The notes: generated by a model from the letters alone, not told the origin. DNA of 64,000 bases from Bin87 sp034423575 (GCA_034423575.1 DAOUIF010000013.1:1-64000), one strand, 5' to 3'. Shown: positions 8,012-16,530, counted from the first letter of the stretch. Made by a program: numbers and translations.

Positions 8012-9070
8012 ATGACCCAGGCCAGCATGCTGAACGACACCCTGGAATTCGGGCTGTTCGACTGGATCGAATGGGACAAGTCCTCGCCCAGCGATATCTT
8101 CGAAAACCGGCTCCGGATGCTGGAGTACGCCGACCGCAACGGGTTCTACAGCTACCACCTGGCGGAGCACCACATCACGCCGCTGAGCGTGTCGCCTTCA
8201 CCCGCGGTGTTCCTGGCGGCGGCGGCACAGCGCACAACCCGGCTGCGCCTGGGCCCGCTGGTCTTCCTGCTCCCCTTCTACAATCCGATCCGCCTTTACC
8301 ACGAGATCTGCATGCTGGACAACCTCAGCAACGGCCGCCTGGATTTGGGCGTAGGGCGTGGTGTCTCGCCCGTCGAGGCCGAAGAGTTCGGGGTCGACCT
8401 GGAGATCAGCTGGGAAGTGTTCAACGAGCAGATGGACATGTTCACCAACGGTTTCACCACCGGAATGCTCAACTACCAGGGCAAGCACTACCACTACGAG
8501 GACATCGAGCTTTGGATCGCGCCCCACCAGAAGCCCTATCCGCCTTTGTGGTACGCCAGCAACAACATCGACACGGTTCCGTGGATGGCCCAGCACGGTT
8601 TCAACACCTGCACGGTTTTCGCCGACAACGCTGGCGTCAAGGCCCATTACGACCTGTACAAGCGAGTGTGGAACGCCGAGCGGATGTCCGACGGGCTCAA
8701 CAGCCATGTGCCCGTTCCCAAGCTGGGACTGGTGCGTCACATGTACATCGCGGACACCGACGAAAAAGCCCGAGCGGAAGCCATAGCGGCGTACGGTACG
8801 TGGTTCCACAACATCGACTACCTCTGGGCCAAGAATGGACTCGACCGACTGGGCGCCATGCGCGATTTCGACGCGCTGGAAGCCAAGGACGTGATTATTG
8901 TCGGCACTGCGTCCACCGTGCGGGAACGCGTCCAGCGGGCCATCGACGAGACGGGCATCAATTACTTTTGCCCCATATTCGCTTGGGGCGACCTGACCCC
9001 GGACCAGGTCATGGGCTCCATGGAATTGTTCGTCGACCAGGTGATGCCGCATCTGCAGCCCAGCGGCTGA
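8012..9070 (+). CDS. LLM class flavin-dependent monooxygenase, copy 1
   Basis: A 352-aa bacterial luciferase-like TIM-barrel protein, which would use reduced FMN or F420 and O2 to oxidise an organic substrate. Typical family segments are seen: LAEHHITPLSVSPSP near residue 51, the barrel strand LRLGPLVFLLPFYNP near 75, and the GRLDLGVGRGVSP flavin-binding turn near 110. The ribosome site AGGGGAGGTGAG lies just before the ATG. It is 89 bp after the sulfurtransferase and 39 bp before the LUD gene. Two relatives are at 29204 and 34318. Expansion of such enzymes is a known trait of SAR202 Chloroflexota. Confidence 0.92.
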   Translation: MTQASMLNDTLEFGLFDWIEWDKSSPSDIFENRLRMLEYADRNGFYSYHLAEHHITPLSVSPSPAVFLAAAAQRTTRLRLGPLVFLLPFYNPIRLYHEICMLDNLSNGRLDLGVGRGVSPVEAEEFGVDLEISWEVFNEQMDMFTNGFTTGMLNYQGKHYHYEDIELWIAPHQKPYPPLWYASNNIDTVPWMAQHGFNTCTVFADNAGVKAHYDLYKRVWNAERMSDGLNSHVPVPKLGLVRHMYIADTDEKARAEAIAAYGTWFHNIDYLWAKNGLDRLGAMRDFDALEAKDVIIVGTASTVRERVQRAIDETGINYFCPIFAWGDLTPDQVMGSMELFVDQVMPHLQPSG

Positions 9071-9109
9071 TGGCCGGGACGCCTGCCAGCTACAGACGGG
9101 AGCACGATC

Positions 9110-9727
9110 ATGTCCTCTAGCGCATCCTACGCTCCAGCGACCGCCGACGCGATCAGCAGGACCATAGAGGCCCTGGCAAAACGGAACGTCGAAGCCGTCC
9201 TGGTGGAAAGTCGAGAGGCGGCGTTGACGAAACTCCGCGAATGGGTGCCGGAGGGCTCTGAGGTCTACGTCAATACTTCCGAGACGCTGGACACCATCGG
9301 TTACACGGAATACATGCACGGCAACGATAGTTACGTAAACCTGCACGACCAGATGATGGCTCATGCCGATCCGGCGGCCCAGCGTGAGTTCCGGCGCAAG
9401 ACCACCATCGCCGATTATTTCGTGGGCAGCGTCCAGGCCATCGCTGAGACCGGCGAGATTGTCGTTGCCAGCGGTTCCGGCAGCCAGATCGGGGCCTATG
9501 CCTACGGGGCCAAGCGCCTCATCCTGGTGGCTGGCACCCAGAAGATCTGCGCGACCCTGGCCGAAGCCGAGGCCCGCACCCGGGGCTTCACCCTGGAGCG
9601 GCACGACCGCTGGCTGGAGGGGCGCGGCGCAACTCCCACGCCCATCGGCAAGTACCTGATCATGGAGCACGAGCCGATGGTCGGCCGCATCTCCATGATC
9701 CTCATACCGGAAAGCCTGGGTTGGTAA
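9110..9727 (+). CDS. LUD domain protein (LutB/LutC-like)
   Basis: A 205-aa protein that is essentially one LUD (DUF162) domain, the fold found in the lactate-utilisation proteins LutB and LutC. The signature stretch near residues 123-145 contains VASGSGSQIGAYAYGAK followed by a hydrophobic strand. No ferredoxin Cys motifs are present, so it is LutC-like in size, but LutA/LutB partners are not beside it. GGGAG precedes the ATG. It is placed between a flavin monooxygenase and an ICL-like lyase, so a role in oxidising or sensing a small organic acid is possible but not shown. Confidence 0.85.
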   Translation: MSSSASYAPATADAISRTIEALAKRNVEAVLVESREAALTKLREWVPEGSEVYVNTSETLDTIGYTEYMHGNDSYVNLHDQMMAHADPAAQREFRRKTTIADYFVGSVQAIAETGEIVVASGSGSQIGAYAYGAKRLILVAGTQKICATLAEAEARTRGFTLERHDRWLEGRGATPTPIGKYLIMEHEPMVGRISMILIPESLGW

Positions 9728-9764
9728 ACCGCACATAGACGAAACATCGCAAGGGGGAACAGTG

Positions 9765-10670
9765 ATGCCAGAGAAACAACGCATGACAACCAGGCTCAAG
9801 GAGCTGTTCGAGCGACCGGAGATCTTCGTGCTGGCCGGCGGCATGAACGCCATGGGGGCCAAGATGGCCGAAGTGCTGGGGTTCGAGGCCTTCTACATGT
9901 CGGGCGGCAACACCTCGGCGCAGGTCATGGGCCTGACCGAGGGCGGCACCAGCATGCGCGACATGGTGGACAACGCCCGGAAAATCGTGAACACCATCGA
10001 CATTCCGGCGTTCGTGGACATGGACACCGGCTACGGGGACGCTATCCAGGTCTACGAGACGGTTAAGGAGTACATCCGGGCCGGCATTGCGGGCACTCAC
10101 CTTGAGGACCAGACCTACCCGCCCAAGTCGGGCCCTCGCCGCCGTTGCGTCTCCATTGAAGAGATGGTCGGCAAACTCCGGGCCGCCATGGACGCCAAGA
10201 TGGAGTATGACCCCGACTTCGTGATCGTGGCCCGGTGCGACTACGCCGGCGTCCCGGGGGCGACGTTCGAGGATGTGATGGAGCGCTGCCTAGCCTACAA
10301 GAGCGAGACCAACGTGGACGTCGTGTGCCCCGCCGTCTCGTCCTGGGAGGACAACCAGGAAGCCATCCGGCGCATCCCCGGGCCGGTGCTGCCCCTGTTC
10401 ACCCACGGCAGCCAGACCCACCCCACCCTGGAAGAGTTGCAGGAGGCCAGAGCCGCCGCGGCCTGGTATCCCGCCCTGACCACCATGGCAGGACTCCAGG
10501 CACAATGGGATTTCCTCAGCGATTTCCAGGACCGCGGCACCGCCGCCATCGACGACTTCCTGGCCCAGGCGGCCCAGAGCAAGTGGGGCATCGCCAGCAA
10601 TGGGGGCATCCTGGGCGCGGACCGCATTCGGGCGATGGAGGACAAGTACCTGCCTGATCGACCTCTGTAA
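9765..10670 (+). CDS. Isocitrate lyase/PEP mutase superfamily protein
   Basis: A 301-aa TIM-barrel protein of the ICL/PEPM superfamily (2-methylisocitrate lyase, oxaloacetate decarboxylase, PEP mutase). It has the metal-binding DMDTGYGD near 84-91 and HLEDQ near 113. The catalytic loop, normally K-[KR]-C-G-H, reads RRRCVS here, so the Cys is kept but the Gly-His is not, and the usual ARTDA reads ARCDYAG. It should cleave or rearrange a C-C or C-P bond of a 2-oxo or hydroxy acid, but the reaction is uncertain. ATG 9765 has AGGGGGA upstream; the GTG one codon earlier is less well placed. Confidence 0.87.
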   Translation: MPEKQRMTTRLKELFERPEIFVLAGGMNAMGAKMAEVLGFEAFYMSGGNTSAQVMGLTEGGTSMRDMVDNARKIVNTIDIPAFVDMDTGYGDAIQVYETVKEYIRAGIAGTHLEDQTYPPKSGPRRRCVSIEEMVGKLRAAMDAKMEYDPDFVIVARCDYAGVPGATFEDVMERCLAYKSETNVDVVCPAVSSWEDNQEAIRRIPGPVLPLFTHGSQTHPTLEELQEARAAAAWYPALTTMAGLQAQWDFLSDFQDRGTAAIDDFLAQAAQSKWGIASNGGILGADRIRAMEDKYLPDRPL

Positions 10671-10717
10671 GCCCGCCATTGCCGGAAGCGATGTCAGCCA
10701 ATATTGGAGATATCTCA

Positions 10718-12268
10718 ATGAAATACGATCACATCGTTGTAGGCGGCGGCACGGCCGGATGCATCGTGGCGACGCGGCTTTCCGAGGACCCGGATCGTTC
10801 GGTGCTTCTGCTGGAGGCCGGCCCCGACTTCCCCGATTTCAACCAGTTGCCCGACATGCTCAAGCTGGGCTGGGGCACCGTGAACCTGGAGGCCCGGGCC
10901 GCCGGTTCGCCCTACAACTGGTCCTTCACCGGTAAAGCCACAGCGGAGCAGGCGGACCCGATGCCCGTGCCTCGCGGCAAGGTGCTGGGCGGCTCCAGCG
11001 CCATCAACGGCCAGACCTTCATTCGAGGAGCACCCGAAGACTTCGACACCTGGGAGTCATGGGGCAACGATGGCTGGGGCTACTTGGAATGCCTGCCGTA
11101 CTTCCGCAAGCTCGAAAACGACGCGGACTTCCATGACGACTTCCACGGGACCGACGGACCGGTGCCGGTGCGGCACCACCAACGCGAGACCTGGCCGCCG
11201 TCCCAGGAAGCCTTTTTCCAGGCTGCCACGGCGGCGGGGTATCCCTTCCATCCCGACGTGAACAACCCGGAGGCCACGGGAGTAAGCCTTCGCGCCGAAA
11301 ACAACATCGACGGCGTGCGCATGAGCATGGCCCTGTCCTATATCAGTTCGGTGCGCCACCGGCTGAACCTCACCATCCGGCCCAACGTCCAGGCCAACCG
11401 CTTGGTGCTGGAAGACACGCCTGAGGGGAAACGCGCCGTAGGTGTCGAGGTAGAGAGCGGCGACGATACTTTCGTCGTGGAGGGCAGCGAGATCATTCTC
11501 TGCGCTGGAGCCGTGGCCTCACCCCAACTGCTGATGCTGTCTGGCATCGGCCCGGCCGACCAGCTGGAAGCCCAGGGCATCCCCGTGGCTGTGGAATCGC
11601 CCGGGGTGGGCCAGAATATGCGCGACCACCCCAACGTGTCGGTGCGTTTCATGGTGAAGGAAGACGTTCCCCAGGACCCCAACGGCATGAGGGCCCTGCG
11701 ACTGCGGTTCACTGCCTCCGGTTCGGAAACGCCCAACGACATGATACTTTCGCCGGCGTCGCTGAACACCGTGGTTCGAGACGACAACCCGGCGCATACG
11801 GTCAACTGCGGCCTGTACCTGGCAGCCGGCAAGGGCGAGCTCAGGCTGGAGTCCGCGGACCCGCACACGGCGCCCAGCATGGACTATCGCTATCTGGAGG
11901 AGGACTGGGACCGGGAACGGCTGCGGGAGGCGGTCCGACTGTGCGTGTCGCTGCTGCAACACGACGCCTACGACGGCATCATTGACGAGATCACCGCGCC
12001 CACCCCCGCGGACCTAGAGAGCGACGAGACCCTGGACCTGTGGCTGCGCCGCAACATCAGCACCTCCTACCACATCTCCGGCACCTGCAAGATGGGACCG
12101 GCGGATGATCCCATGGCGGTGGTCGACACTCGGCTGCGCGTGCGCGGTGTATCCAACCTCCGGGTTGCCGACGCGTCGATCATGCCCGATGTGGTCCGCG
12201 CCAACACCAACGTCACCACGATGATGATCGCCGAGCGCGTCTCCGATTTCATCAAGGCGGGGGAGTGA
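10718..12268 (+). CDS. GMC family FAD-dependent oxidoreductase, copy 2
   Basis: A 516-aa choline/alcohol dehydrogenase-like flavoenzyme. The FAD motif is VGGGTAGC at the N-terminus, the GMC signature region PRGKVLGGSSAING lies near residue 88, and the catalytic pair is His in HISGTCKMGP with Asn in ANTNVTTM close to the C-terminus. The start is ATG 10718 with TTGGAGA ten bases upstream; an upstream TTG would add a non-conserved leader. It is the last gene of the plus-strand run. Its end overlaps the end of the opposing CYTH gene by 17 bp. It is closer in length and motif wording to the copy at 50339 than to the one at 1148. Confidence 0.94.
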   Translation: MKYDHIVVGGGTAGCIVATRLSEDPDRSVLLLEAGPDFPDFNQLPDMLKLGWGTVNLEARAAGSPYNWSFTGKATAEQADPMPVPRGKVLGGSSAINGQTFIRGAPEDFDTWESWGNDGWGYLECLPYFRKLENDADFHDDFHGTDGPVPVRHHQRETWPPSQEAFFQAATAAGYPFHPDVNNPEATGVSLRAENNIDGVRMSMALSYISSVRHRLNLTIRPNVQANRLVLEDTPEGKRAVGVEVESGDDTFVVEGSEIILCAGAVASPQLLMLSGIGPADQLEAQGIPVAVESPGVGQNMRDHPNVSVRFMVKEDVPQDPNGMRALRLRFTASGSETPNDMILSPASLNTVVRDDNPAHTVNCGLYLAAGKGELRLESADPHTAPSMDYRYLEEDWDRERLREAVRLCVSLLQHDAYDGIIDEITAPTPADLESDETLDLWLRRNISTSYHISGTCKMGPADDPMAVVDTRLRVRGVSNLRVADASIMPDVVRANTNVTTMMIAERVSDFIKAGE

Positions 12269-12788
12269 TCGCGGCCACCAGGTCCTCGTTTGACCCGATG
12301 ATGTAGCTGCCCAGGCAGGGCGCGAATAGGCAGCGATACTCTTTCGCCAGGGCGTCGATGTCACAACCGTCTTCGGCCAGCACCTCTACCTCGAGGAGCT
12401 GGCCCACCCCTGCCACCCGGTCCAGGTTGAAGACGACGTTATCCTTGCGCCACAGTTCCCGCCGCTTGCGGACCACGGCCCTGGTGCCGAGGGCAGCGTC
12501 AAGCATTTCGCCAATTCGAGGATCATCGGCTTCCGCCAACTGGTATCGGCTGGTGCGAGCGCCGGCTTCATGGCGGTCCCAGTAATAGATCAGCGTCCTT
12601 TTACCCTTCTCCGCACGGAGTTTCAGGCGGCGCGTTCCTCCGGCCTCGTCCGCAGGCGGGATCCGGTAATAGTGGTCAACCTGCTCCTTGACCTCAACGA
12701 ACTCGGCTGATTGCTCGCGCAGGATCACCCGAACCGGTGCGAAATCGGGGCAATAGGCTTTGATTTCGCGATTGAGTCGGAACTCCAT
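12252..12788 (-). CDS. CYTH-like domain protein (class IV adenylate cyclase/CyaB-like)
   Basis: A 178-aa protein resembling the CYTH tunnel fold of CyaB adenylate cyclase and thiamine triphosphatase, which act on triphosphates with divalent metal. The N-terminal motif reads NREIKAYC (the family has ExExK, so the first Glu is not conserved here). Basic strands RRLKLRAEKGKRT and a late acidic strand LLEVEVLAEDG match the family layout. GGAGGAAG lies seven bases before ATG 12788, giving a clear start; the longer frame is rejected. Whether it makes cAMP or hydrolyses a triphosphate cannot be decided. Its 3' end overlaps the GMC gene tail to tail. Confidence 0.72.
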   Translation of the reverse strand: MEFRLNREIKAYCPDFAPVRVILREQSAEFVEVKEQVDHYYRIPPADEAGGTRRLKLRAEKGKRTLIYYWDRHEAGARTSRYQLAEADDPRIGEMLDAALGTRAVVRKRRELWRKDNVVFNLDRVAGVGQLLEVEVLAEDGCDIDALAKEYRCLFAPCLGSYIIGSNEDLVAAITPPP

Positions 12789-12839
12789 GCGCTTCCTCCG
12801 GCGCTCCGGCCCGCGGCAGAGTCTTCCGATTAGCCCTTT

Positions 12840-12932
12840 TGTCATTGCGAGCGCAGCGCGGCAATCTCGCTGGGCCGGGCTGGTGGATACCCTGACGAGA
12901 TTACCGCGTCGCTATCGCTCCTCGCAATGACA
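12840..12932. repeat. Palindromic intergenic repeat, family A, copy 2
   Basis: The element begins TGTCATTGCGAGCGCAGCG and ends CGCTCCTCGCAATGACA, with matching inverted arms and a unique centre. It lies between the Gfo/Idh gene end and the CYTH gene start. Confidence 0.9.
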
Positions 12933-12950
12933 ACCGCAAGGCCACGGATC

Positions 12951-13991
12951 CTAAAGGGGCAGGTACACCGCCTGGCCCGTCATGGCGCTGCGGCCCACGG
13001 CCTCGGTCCACTCCATGTAATGCACGCCGGTCTCAAAGGCCACCATGTCGACGACTTCGGTGCCGCGGATGGCGTTGGTGAACTGCTCCTCAACCCGGTA
13101 CCTGGCCTGCGTCTCCGGCGGGTTCGGCACCTCGAACAGTTCCGAGTCTCCCCGCTTGCCGGCCCAGACCCGGCGCTGGGAGTCCACGTGGATGGTCCCC
13201 TCGGTGCCGAACATCCAGATCTGGCTGCCCCGGTTTAGCCCGGAGGTGGCGCTCATCTGCATGTGCACCTGCGCGCCGTTGGCCAGTTCGTAGAGTATGT
13301 CGATGTGATCGGGGATGGTCACCGAAGTGAAATGCCCGCTGTCATCCCGCCGGTAGGGCACGTGAACCTTGCCCATCGCCATCACCCGGGTTCCCCGCCC
13401 CAGCCACCGCATCATGGACTCGTAGGACGCGCCGATGTTCAGGGTGTTGTAGCCGCTGCGGGCCCGGTCCTGTCGCCAGTGCAGCGGATTGTCGAAGTCG
13501 GCGAAGTTGTTCTGCAAGGACGTGAAATCAACCGACAGCAATCCGCCCAGGTGGCCGTCGTCGATCAACCGCTTGATGACGTTGTCGATGGTGTAACTGG
13601 TGGATGTGGGCGTGAGCTGACACACCAGGTGCGGGTACGCACGGGAGGCGGCCAGCATGTCCCGGGCCTCCGCGGCGTCGTTGGCCATCCGCGCTTCGGT
13701 GAGCACGTGCTTGCCGGCCTCCAGGGCGGCCAGGGTCATGGTGCGGTGCATGTACGGCCAGGTGCCGATGCACACGGCGTTGACCTCATCGTCCTCCAGC
13801 ACTTCACGCCAGTGGCCATAAACCTTGGGAATGTTGAACTGGTCCGCCACCACCCGGCCCGACTGGACGGTTCGGTTGGCCACGGCCACCAACTCGCAAT
13901 CATCCACCCCCTGAAAGCCGGGAATGTGCCGGTTGCGCACGTTCCCGCCCGCGCCAATCAATCCCACCCGGATCGGTACCTCAGCCATCAT
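12951..13991 (-). CDS. Gfo/Idh/MocA family oxidoreductase
   Basis: A 346-aa two-domain oxidoreductase: an N-terminal Rossmann domain (GLIGAGGNVRNRHIPGF) and a C-terminal alpha/beta domain. Members oxidise or reduce sugars and related polyols with NAD(P). The usual catalytic EKP motif after KHVL reads TEARMA, so the conserved Lys is absent; this suggests altered chemistry or a non-oxidoreductase role. A late His (GVHYMEW) is present. AAGGAGG lies before two adjacent ATGs (13991 and 13988); the first is used. The gene is divergent from the maleate-isomerase-like gene with 125 bp between them. Confidence 0.87.
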   Translation of the reverse strand: MMAEVPIRVGLIGAGGNVRNRHIPGFQGVDDCELVAVANRTVQSGRVVADQFNIPKVYGHWREVLEDDEVNAVCIGTWPYMHRTMTLAALEAGKHVLTEARMANDAAEARDMLAASRAYPHLVCQLTPTSTSYTIDNVIKRLIDDGHLGGLLSVDFTSLQNNFADFDNPLHWRQDRARSGYNTLNIGASYESMMRWLGRGTRVMAMGKVHVPYRRDDSGHFTSVTIPDHIDILYELANGAQVHMQMSATSGLNRGSQIWMFGTEGTIHVDSQRRVWAGKRGDSELFEVPNPPETQARYRVEEQFTNAIRGTEVVDMVAFETGVHYMEWTEAVGRSAMTGQAVYLPL

Positions 13992-14080
13992 TTGCCTCCT
14001 TGGTAATCGTTGGCGCCAGCCAGCAGGTAACCAAACTCCCTGTCCCAACGGCGCGGAATTCCCGTTCGCATTGCGGGCTG

Positions 14081-14086
14081 TATAAT
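14081..14086 (+). promoter_or_regulatory. Candidate -10 box (TATAAT)
   Basis: A perfect TATAAT lies in the divergent gap, 30 bases before the ATG at 14117. The sequence 17 bp upstream is a poor -35 match, so the promoter would need an activator or an alternative contact. Confidence 0.4.
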
Positions 14087-14116
14087 ACGCCCGAAATTGG
14101 TCTGGAGCAGTGCAAC

Positions 14117-14941
14117 ATGGCAAATCTGACCAACACGCAGCGGATCGGCGCGCTGGTTCCCGCCACCAATCCGGTGGTCGAACCCGACTTCTACCGGGTG
14201 GTGCCGCCTGAAATCACGGTGCATTTCGAGCGCATGTGGAACGGCGCATGGGGCAGTCAGCCGGACCCGTCCACCGAATCGGGTCATCGATTGAGCATGA
14301 CCAGCGCCGAAGCCAACGAAATCGATTGGGCTCTATTCGGGTTTGACGTTGGCAAGATGAACGAGGACGTGGCTCGGGGGGCCAGCGCGCTGTCCAACAT
14401 CGGGCCTGACGTTCTCGTCTACGCGTGCACCTCCGGCACCTGGCACAAGGGTTACATGGCCTACGATGAAATGATGGCGAAAATCATGCAGGACGCCAGC
14501 GGCATCCAGTCGGTGACCGCGGTGGGCTCGTGCATCGCCGCCATGCGTCACATGGGCAGCCGCAAGCTGAGCATCGCCGGCCCGTACCGCAACTACCACC
14601 TCCGCAACCGCCTGAAGCCCCTCATGGAAGAGGCCGGGTTTGAGGTCCTCAGCGCCGACGGCGAACCGTGGATGCAGGACTCCATGAACCCCCGGGAAAT
14701 TGACATGGACCCGCCCCACGCCATCATCGACTTCGTGCTGACGGTGGCTGAAGATGACGCCGACACCATCTTCTTGCCCGGTACTGCCTGGCGCGCCCTG
14801 GACACTGCTGAAGAATTGGAGCAAAGGACGGGCAAGACCGTCGTCACCGTCAACCAGGCTTCCATTTGGATGGCCCTCCGACGGCTCGGTTGGAAGAAGC
14901 CCATAGACGGTTTCGGCAGCCTGCTGAGGAACCTGGAGTAA
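14117..14941 (+). CDS. Maleate isomerase/arylmalonate decarboxylase-like protein (Asp/Glu racemase superfamily)
   Basis: A 274-aa protein of the racemase-like superfamily that includes maleate cis-trans isomerase and arylmalonate decarboxylase. The start region RIGALVPATNPVVEPDF is typical of the group. The first catalytic Cys is present in VYACTSGTW (about residue 104). The second site, normally SCTN in maleate isomerase, reads LPGTAW, so that Cys is lost. A one-Cys enzyme of this kind might racemise or decarboxylate rather than isomerise. ATG 14117 has CTGGAG upstream; the longer ORF would run through the promoter. The hydrolase gene follows after 35 bp. Confidence 0.83.
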   Translation: MANLTNTQRIGALVPATNPVVEPDFYRVVPPEITVHFERMWNGAWGSQPDPSTESGHRLSMTSAEANEIDWALFGFDVGKMNEDVARGASALSNIGPDVLVYACTSGTWHKGYMAYDEMMAKIMQDASGIQSVTAVGSCIAAMRHMGSRKLSIAGPYRNYHLRNRLKPLMEEAGFEVLSADGEPWMQDSMNPREIDMDPPHAIIDFVLTVAEDDADTIFLPGTAWRALDTAEELEQRTGKTVVTVNQASIWMALRRLGWKKPIDGFGSLLRNLE

Positions 14942-14976
14942 AGGAACGTTAGATACAACGTACTGCGAGGTTTCAC

Positions 14977-15852
14977 ATGGTAACCAGCAAACAGGCGACA
15001 ACGTATGAAGTAGACATCGAAGACGTGGAATATCTCCGCCACGGCGATACTCCCATCCTGGCGCGACTGTTCCGGCCGCGCGGCACCGGTCCCTTCCCCA
15101 TCATGGTTGAGATCCACGGTGGCGCATGGGTGCGGGGAGACCGACTGAACGGGAACCTCGCCAACGAGGCCCTGGCCCGTAACGGCGTGATCGTCGCCGC
15201 CCTGGACTTCCGGGTCCCGCCGGTGGCCTCCTATCCTGCTTCCTTTGCCGACATCCACTACGGGATCCGCTGGTGCAAGAGCCAGGCCGAGTCGTGGAAC
15301 GGCATCCCCGGCAGGGTCGGCGCGATGGGCACCTCCAGCGGCGCGCATCAGGCCATGCTGCTGGGCATGCGCCCGAACGATCCGCGCTACGCCGCCCTCC
15401 CTTTCTCCAACGGGGCCTCGGCCCTCGACGGCACTCTGGGCTGCGTCATCATGGTCTCCCCCGTAATCGACCCGCTGGGGCGGTACCGGTACGCCAAGGG
15501 TCTGCGGGATGACGTGACGCCGCCTCCCGGGATGGCGGAGCGGGTCGGGCCCAATCACGACGCTTACTGGGTGACCGAGGAAGCCATGGCCGAGGCGGCG
15601 CCGTCCCGCGCGCTGGCGGCCGGTGAGCGCATGGAACTGCCGCCCACGCTGTGCCTGGCGCGCTCCTATGAGGAAGCCCATCCCCGCCCGGACCTGGACG
15701 AGTTTATCGCTCAGTACCGCGAGGCCGGCGGGAACATTGACGTGAAGATTTTCGAGGGCGAAGGCGAGCGTCTGCTGGAGAACCCCACCACCCAGGTGGC
15801 GAAGGAGGCTCTGGATCGGATGACCGCGTTCATCCGTCAGCACCTGGGCTAG
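14977..15852 (+). CDS. Alpha/beta hydrolase, HSL/carboxylesterase-like, with altered triad
   Basis: A 291-aa alpha/beta hydrolase. The oxyanion motif HGGAW is near residue 47 and the nucleophile elbow GTSSGA near 114, both typical of the hormone-sensitive-lipase esterase group. The acid position seems to be SYEEAHP rather than the usual Asp, and where these enzymes have a catalytic His before a Gly-Phe, this protein reads GERLLENP, with no His. It may therefore bind rather than hydrolyse, or take its His from elsewhere. GAGG precedes the ATG. It is followed by a strong terminator, closing a two-gene unit with the isomerase-like gene. Confidence 0.85.
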   Translation: MVTSKQATTYEVDIEDVEYLRHGDTPILARLFRPRGTGPFPIMVEIHGGAWVRGDRLNGNLANEALARNGVIVAALDFRVPPVASYPASFADIHYGIRWCKSQAESWNGIPGRVGAMGTSSGAHQAMLLGMRPNDPRYAALPFSNGASALDGTLGCVIMVSPVIDPLGRYRYAKGLRDDVTPPPGMAERVGPNHDAYWVTEEAMAEAAPSRALAAGERMELPPTLCLARSYEEAHPRPDLDEFIAQYREAGGNIDVKIFEGEGERLLENPTTQVAKEALDRMTAFIRQHLG

Positions 15853-15885
15853 CGCTGCGCAGTCTCGGAATCACAATCAACCATC

Positions 15886-15925
15886 GCGAGGCCCGGGTCA
15901 TGATCCGGGCCTCGCATCGTTTTTT
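15886..15925 (+). terminator. Intrinsic terminator after the hydrolase gene
   Basis: A 15-bp palindrome (GCGAGGCCCGGGTCA with TGATCCGGGCCTCGC, one G-T pair) is followed by ATCGTTTTTT. This is the clearest rho-independent terminator in the window. Confidence 0.9.
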
Positions 15926-15946
15926 GCCCAACTCGCAACACCCCGA

Positions 15947-15955
15947 TGCTATACT
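15947..15955 (+). promoter_or_regulatory. Possible extended -10 promoter element
   Basis: TGCTATACT matches an extended -10 element (TGn plus TATACT) and lies between the terminator and the VOC gene. No clear -35 is seen. It would start the VOC-lactonase-BNR unit. Confidence 0.4.
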
Positions 15956-16026
15956 TCCGCCAACGACGTGGACTTGGCTAATTTTCTACATGATCGTGCG
16001 CTAGGGTCACGAAAAGGAGGTGGATT

Positions 16027-16482
16027 ATGTCTCGAGTTACGATGATTCAACACATCAACATCCAGATCAGCGACAAAGACCGGAGCCGGGACTGGTACGA
16101 GAAGGTGCTTGGCGCCGAGTTCCTAGATCGCGGCCCGGAGTTAAACCAGCGCCAGTTGCAACTGCGCATCGGCAACGGCGAAATCCACAGCACCTTCACT
16201 CCCAGCCCCAACCCGTCGGGCCACTTCGCCGTGGAAATCCACGACTGGGACGAGATGATCGCCAACCTGGACGCCTTGGGCGTGGAATACACTCCGCCAT
16301 CGGTCCGAGCGTATGCCGACGTCCATTCCACCTATATCAACGATCCTGACGGAAACATGATCGAGTTAGTGCAGCATCCGATGGGTCTGCGGGATTCCAA
16401 GGGGAACGCGGTGGCAATCGCGCATGACCCTGACGGGATGGTGTGGGCGCGGCACCCTGGGTTTGGGCCGGCTACGGGGTAA
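16027..16482 (+). CDS. VOC family protein (glyoxalase/extradiol dioxygenase-like fold), copy 1
   Basis: A 151-aa vicinal-oxygen-chelate protein of two beta-alpha-beta-beta-beta modules. Likely metal ligands are the His in IQHINIQI, the His in GHFAVEI and the Glu in NMIELVQ. The ATG has AAAAGGAGG at ideal spacing. It begins a unit with a lactonase-type propeller 48 bp later. Possible roles are glyoxalase, extradiol dioxygenase or epimerase; the sequence does not separate them. Another VOC protein is encoded at 52338. Confidence 0.85.
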   Translation: MSRVTMIQHINIQISDKDRSRDWYEKVLGAEFLDRGPELNQRQLQLRIGNGEIHSTFTPSPNPSGHFAVEIHDWDEMIANLDALGVEYTPPSVRAYADVHSTYINDPDGNMIELVQHPMGLRDSKGNAVAIAHDPDGMVWARHPGFGPATG

Positions 16483-16530
16483 CGCGGGCGCATTTCGTGA
16501 TCTGAACATTTCGTCCGGGAGGAAACAACC

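Noticed and set aside
8198..9862. 554-aa minus-strand frame opposite the monooxygenase and LUD genes
   Set aside because: Shadow frame of well-supported genes; composition is atypical and no start site is seen.
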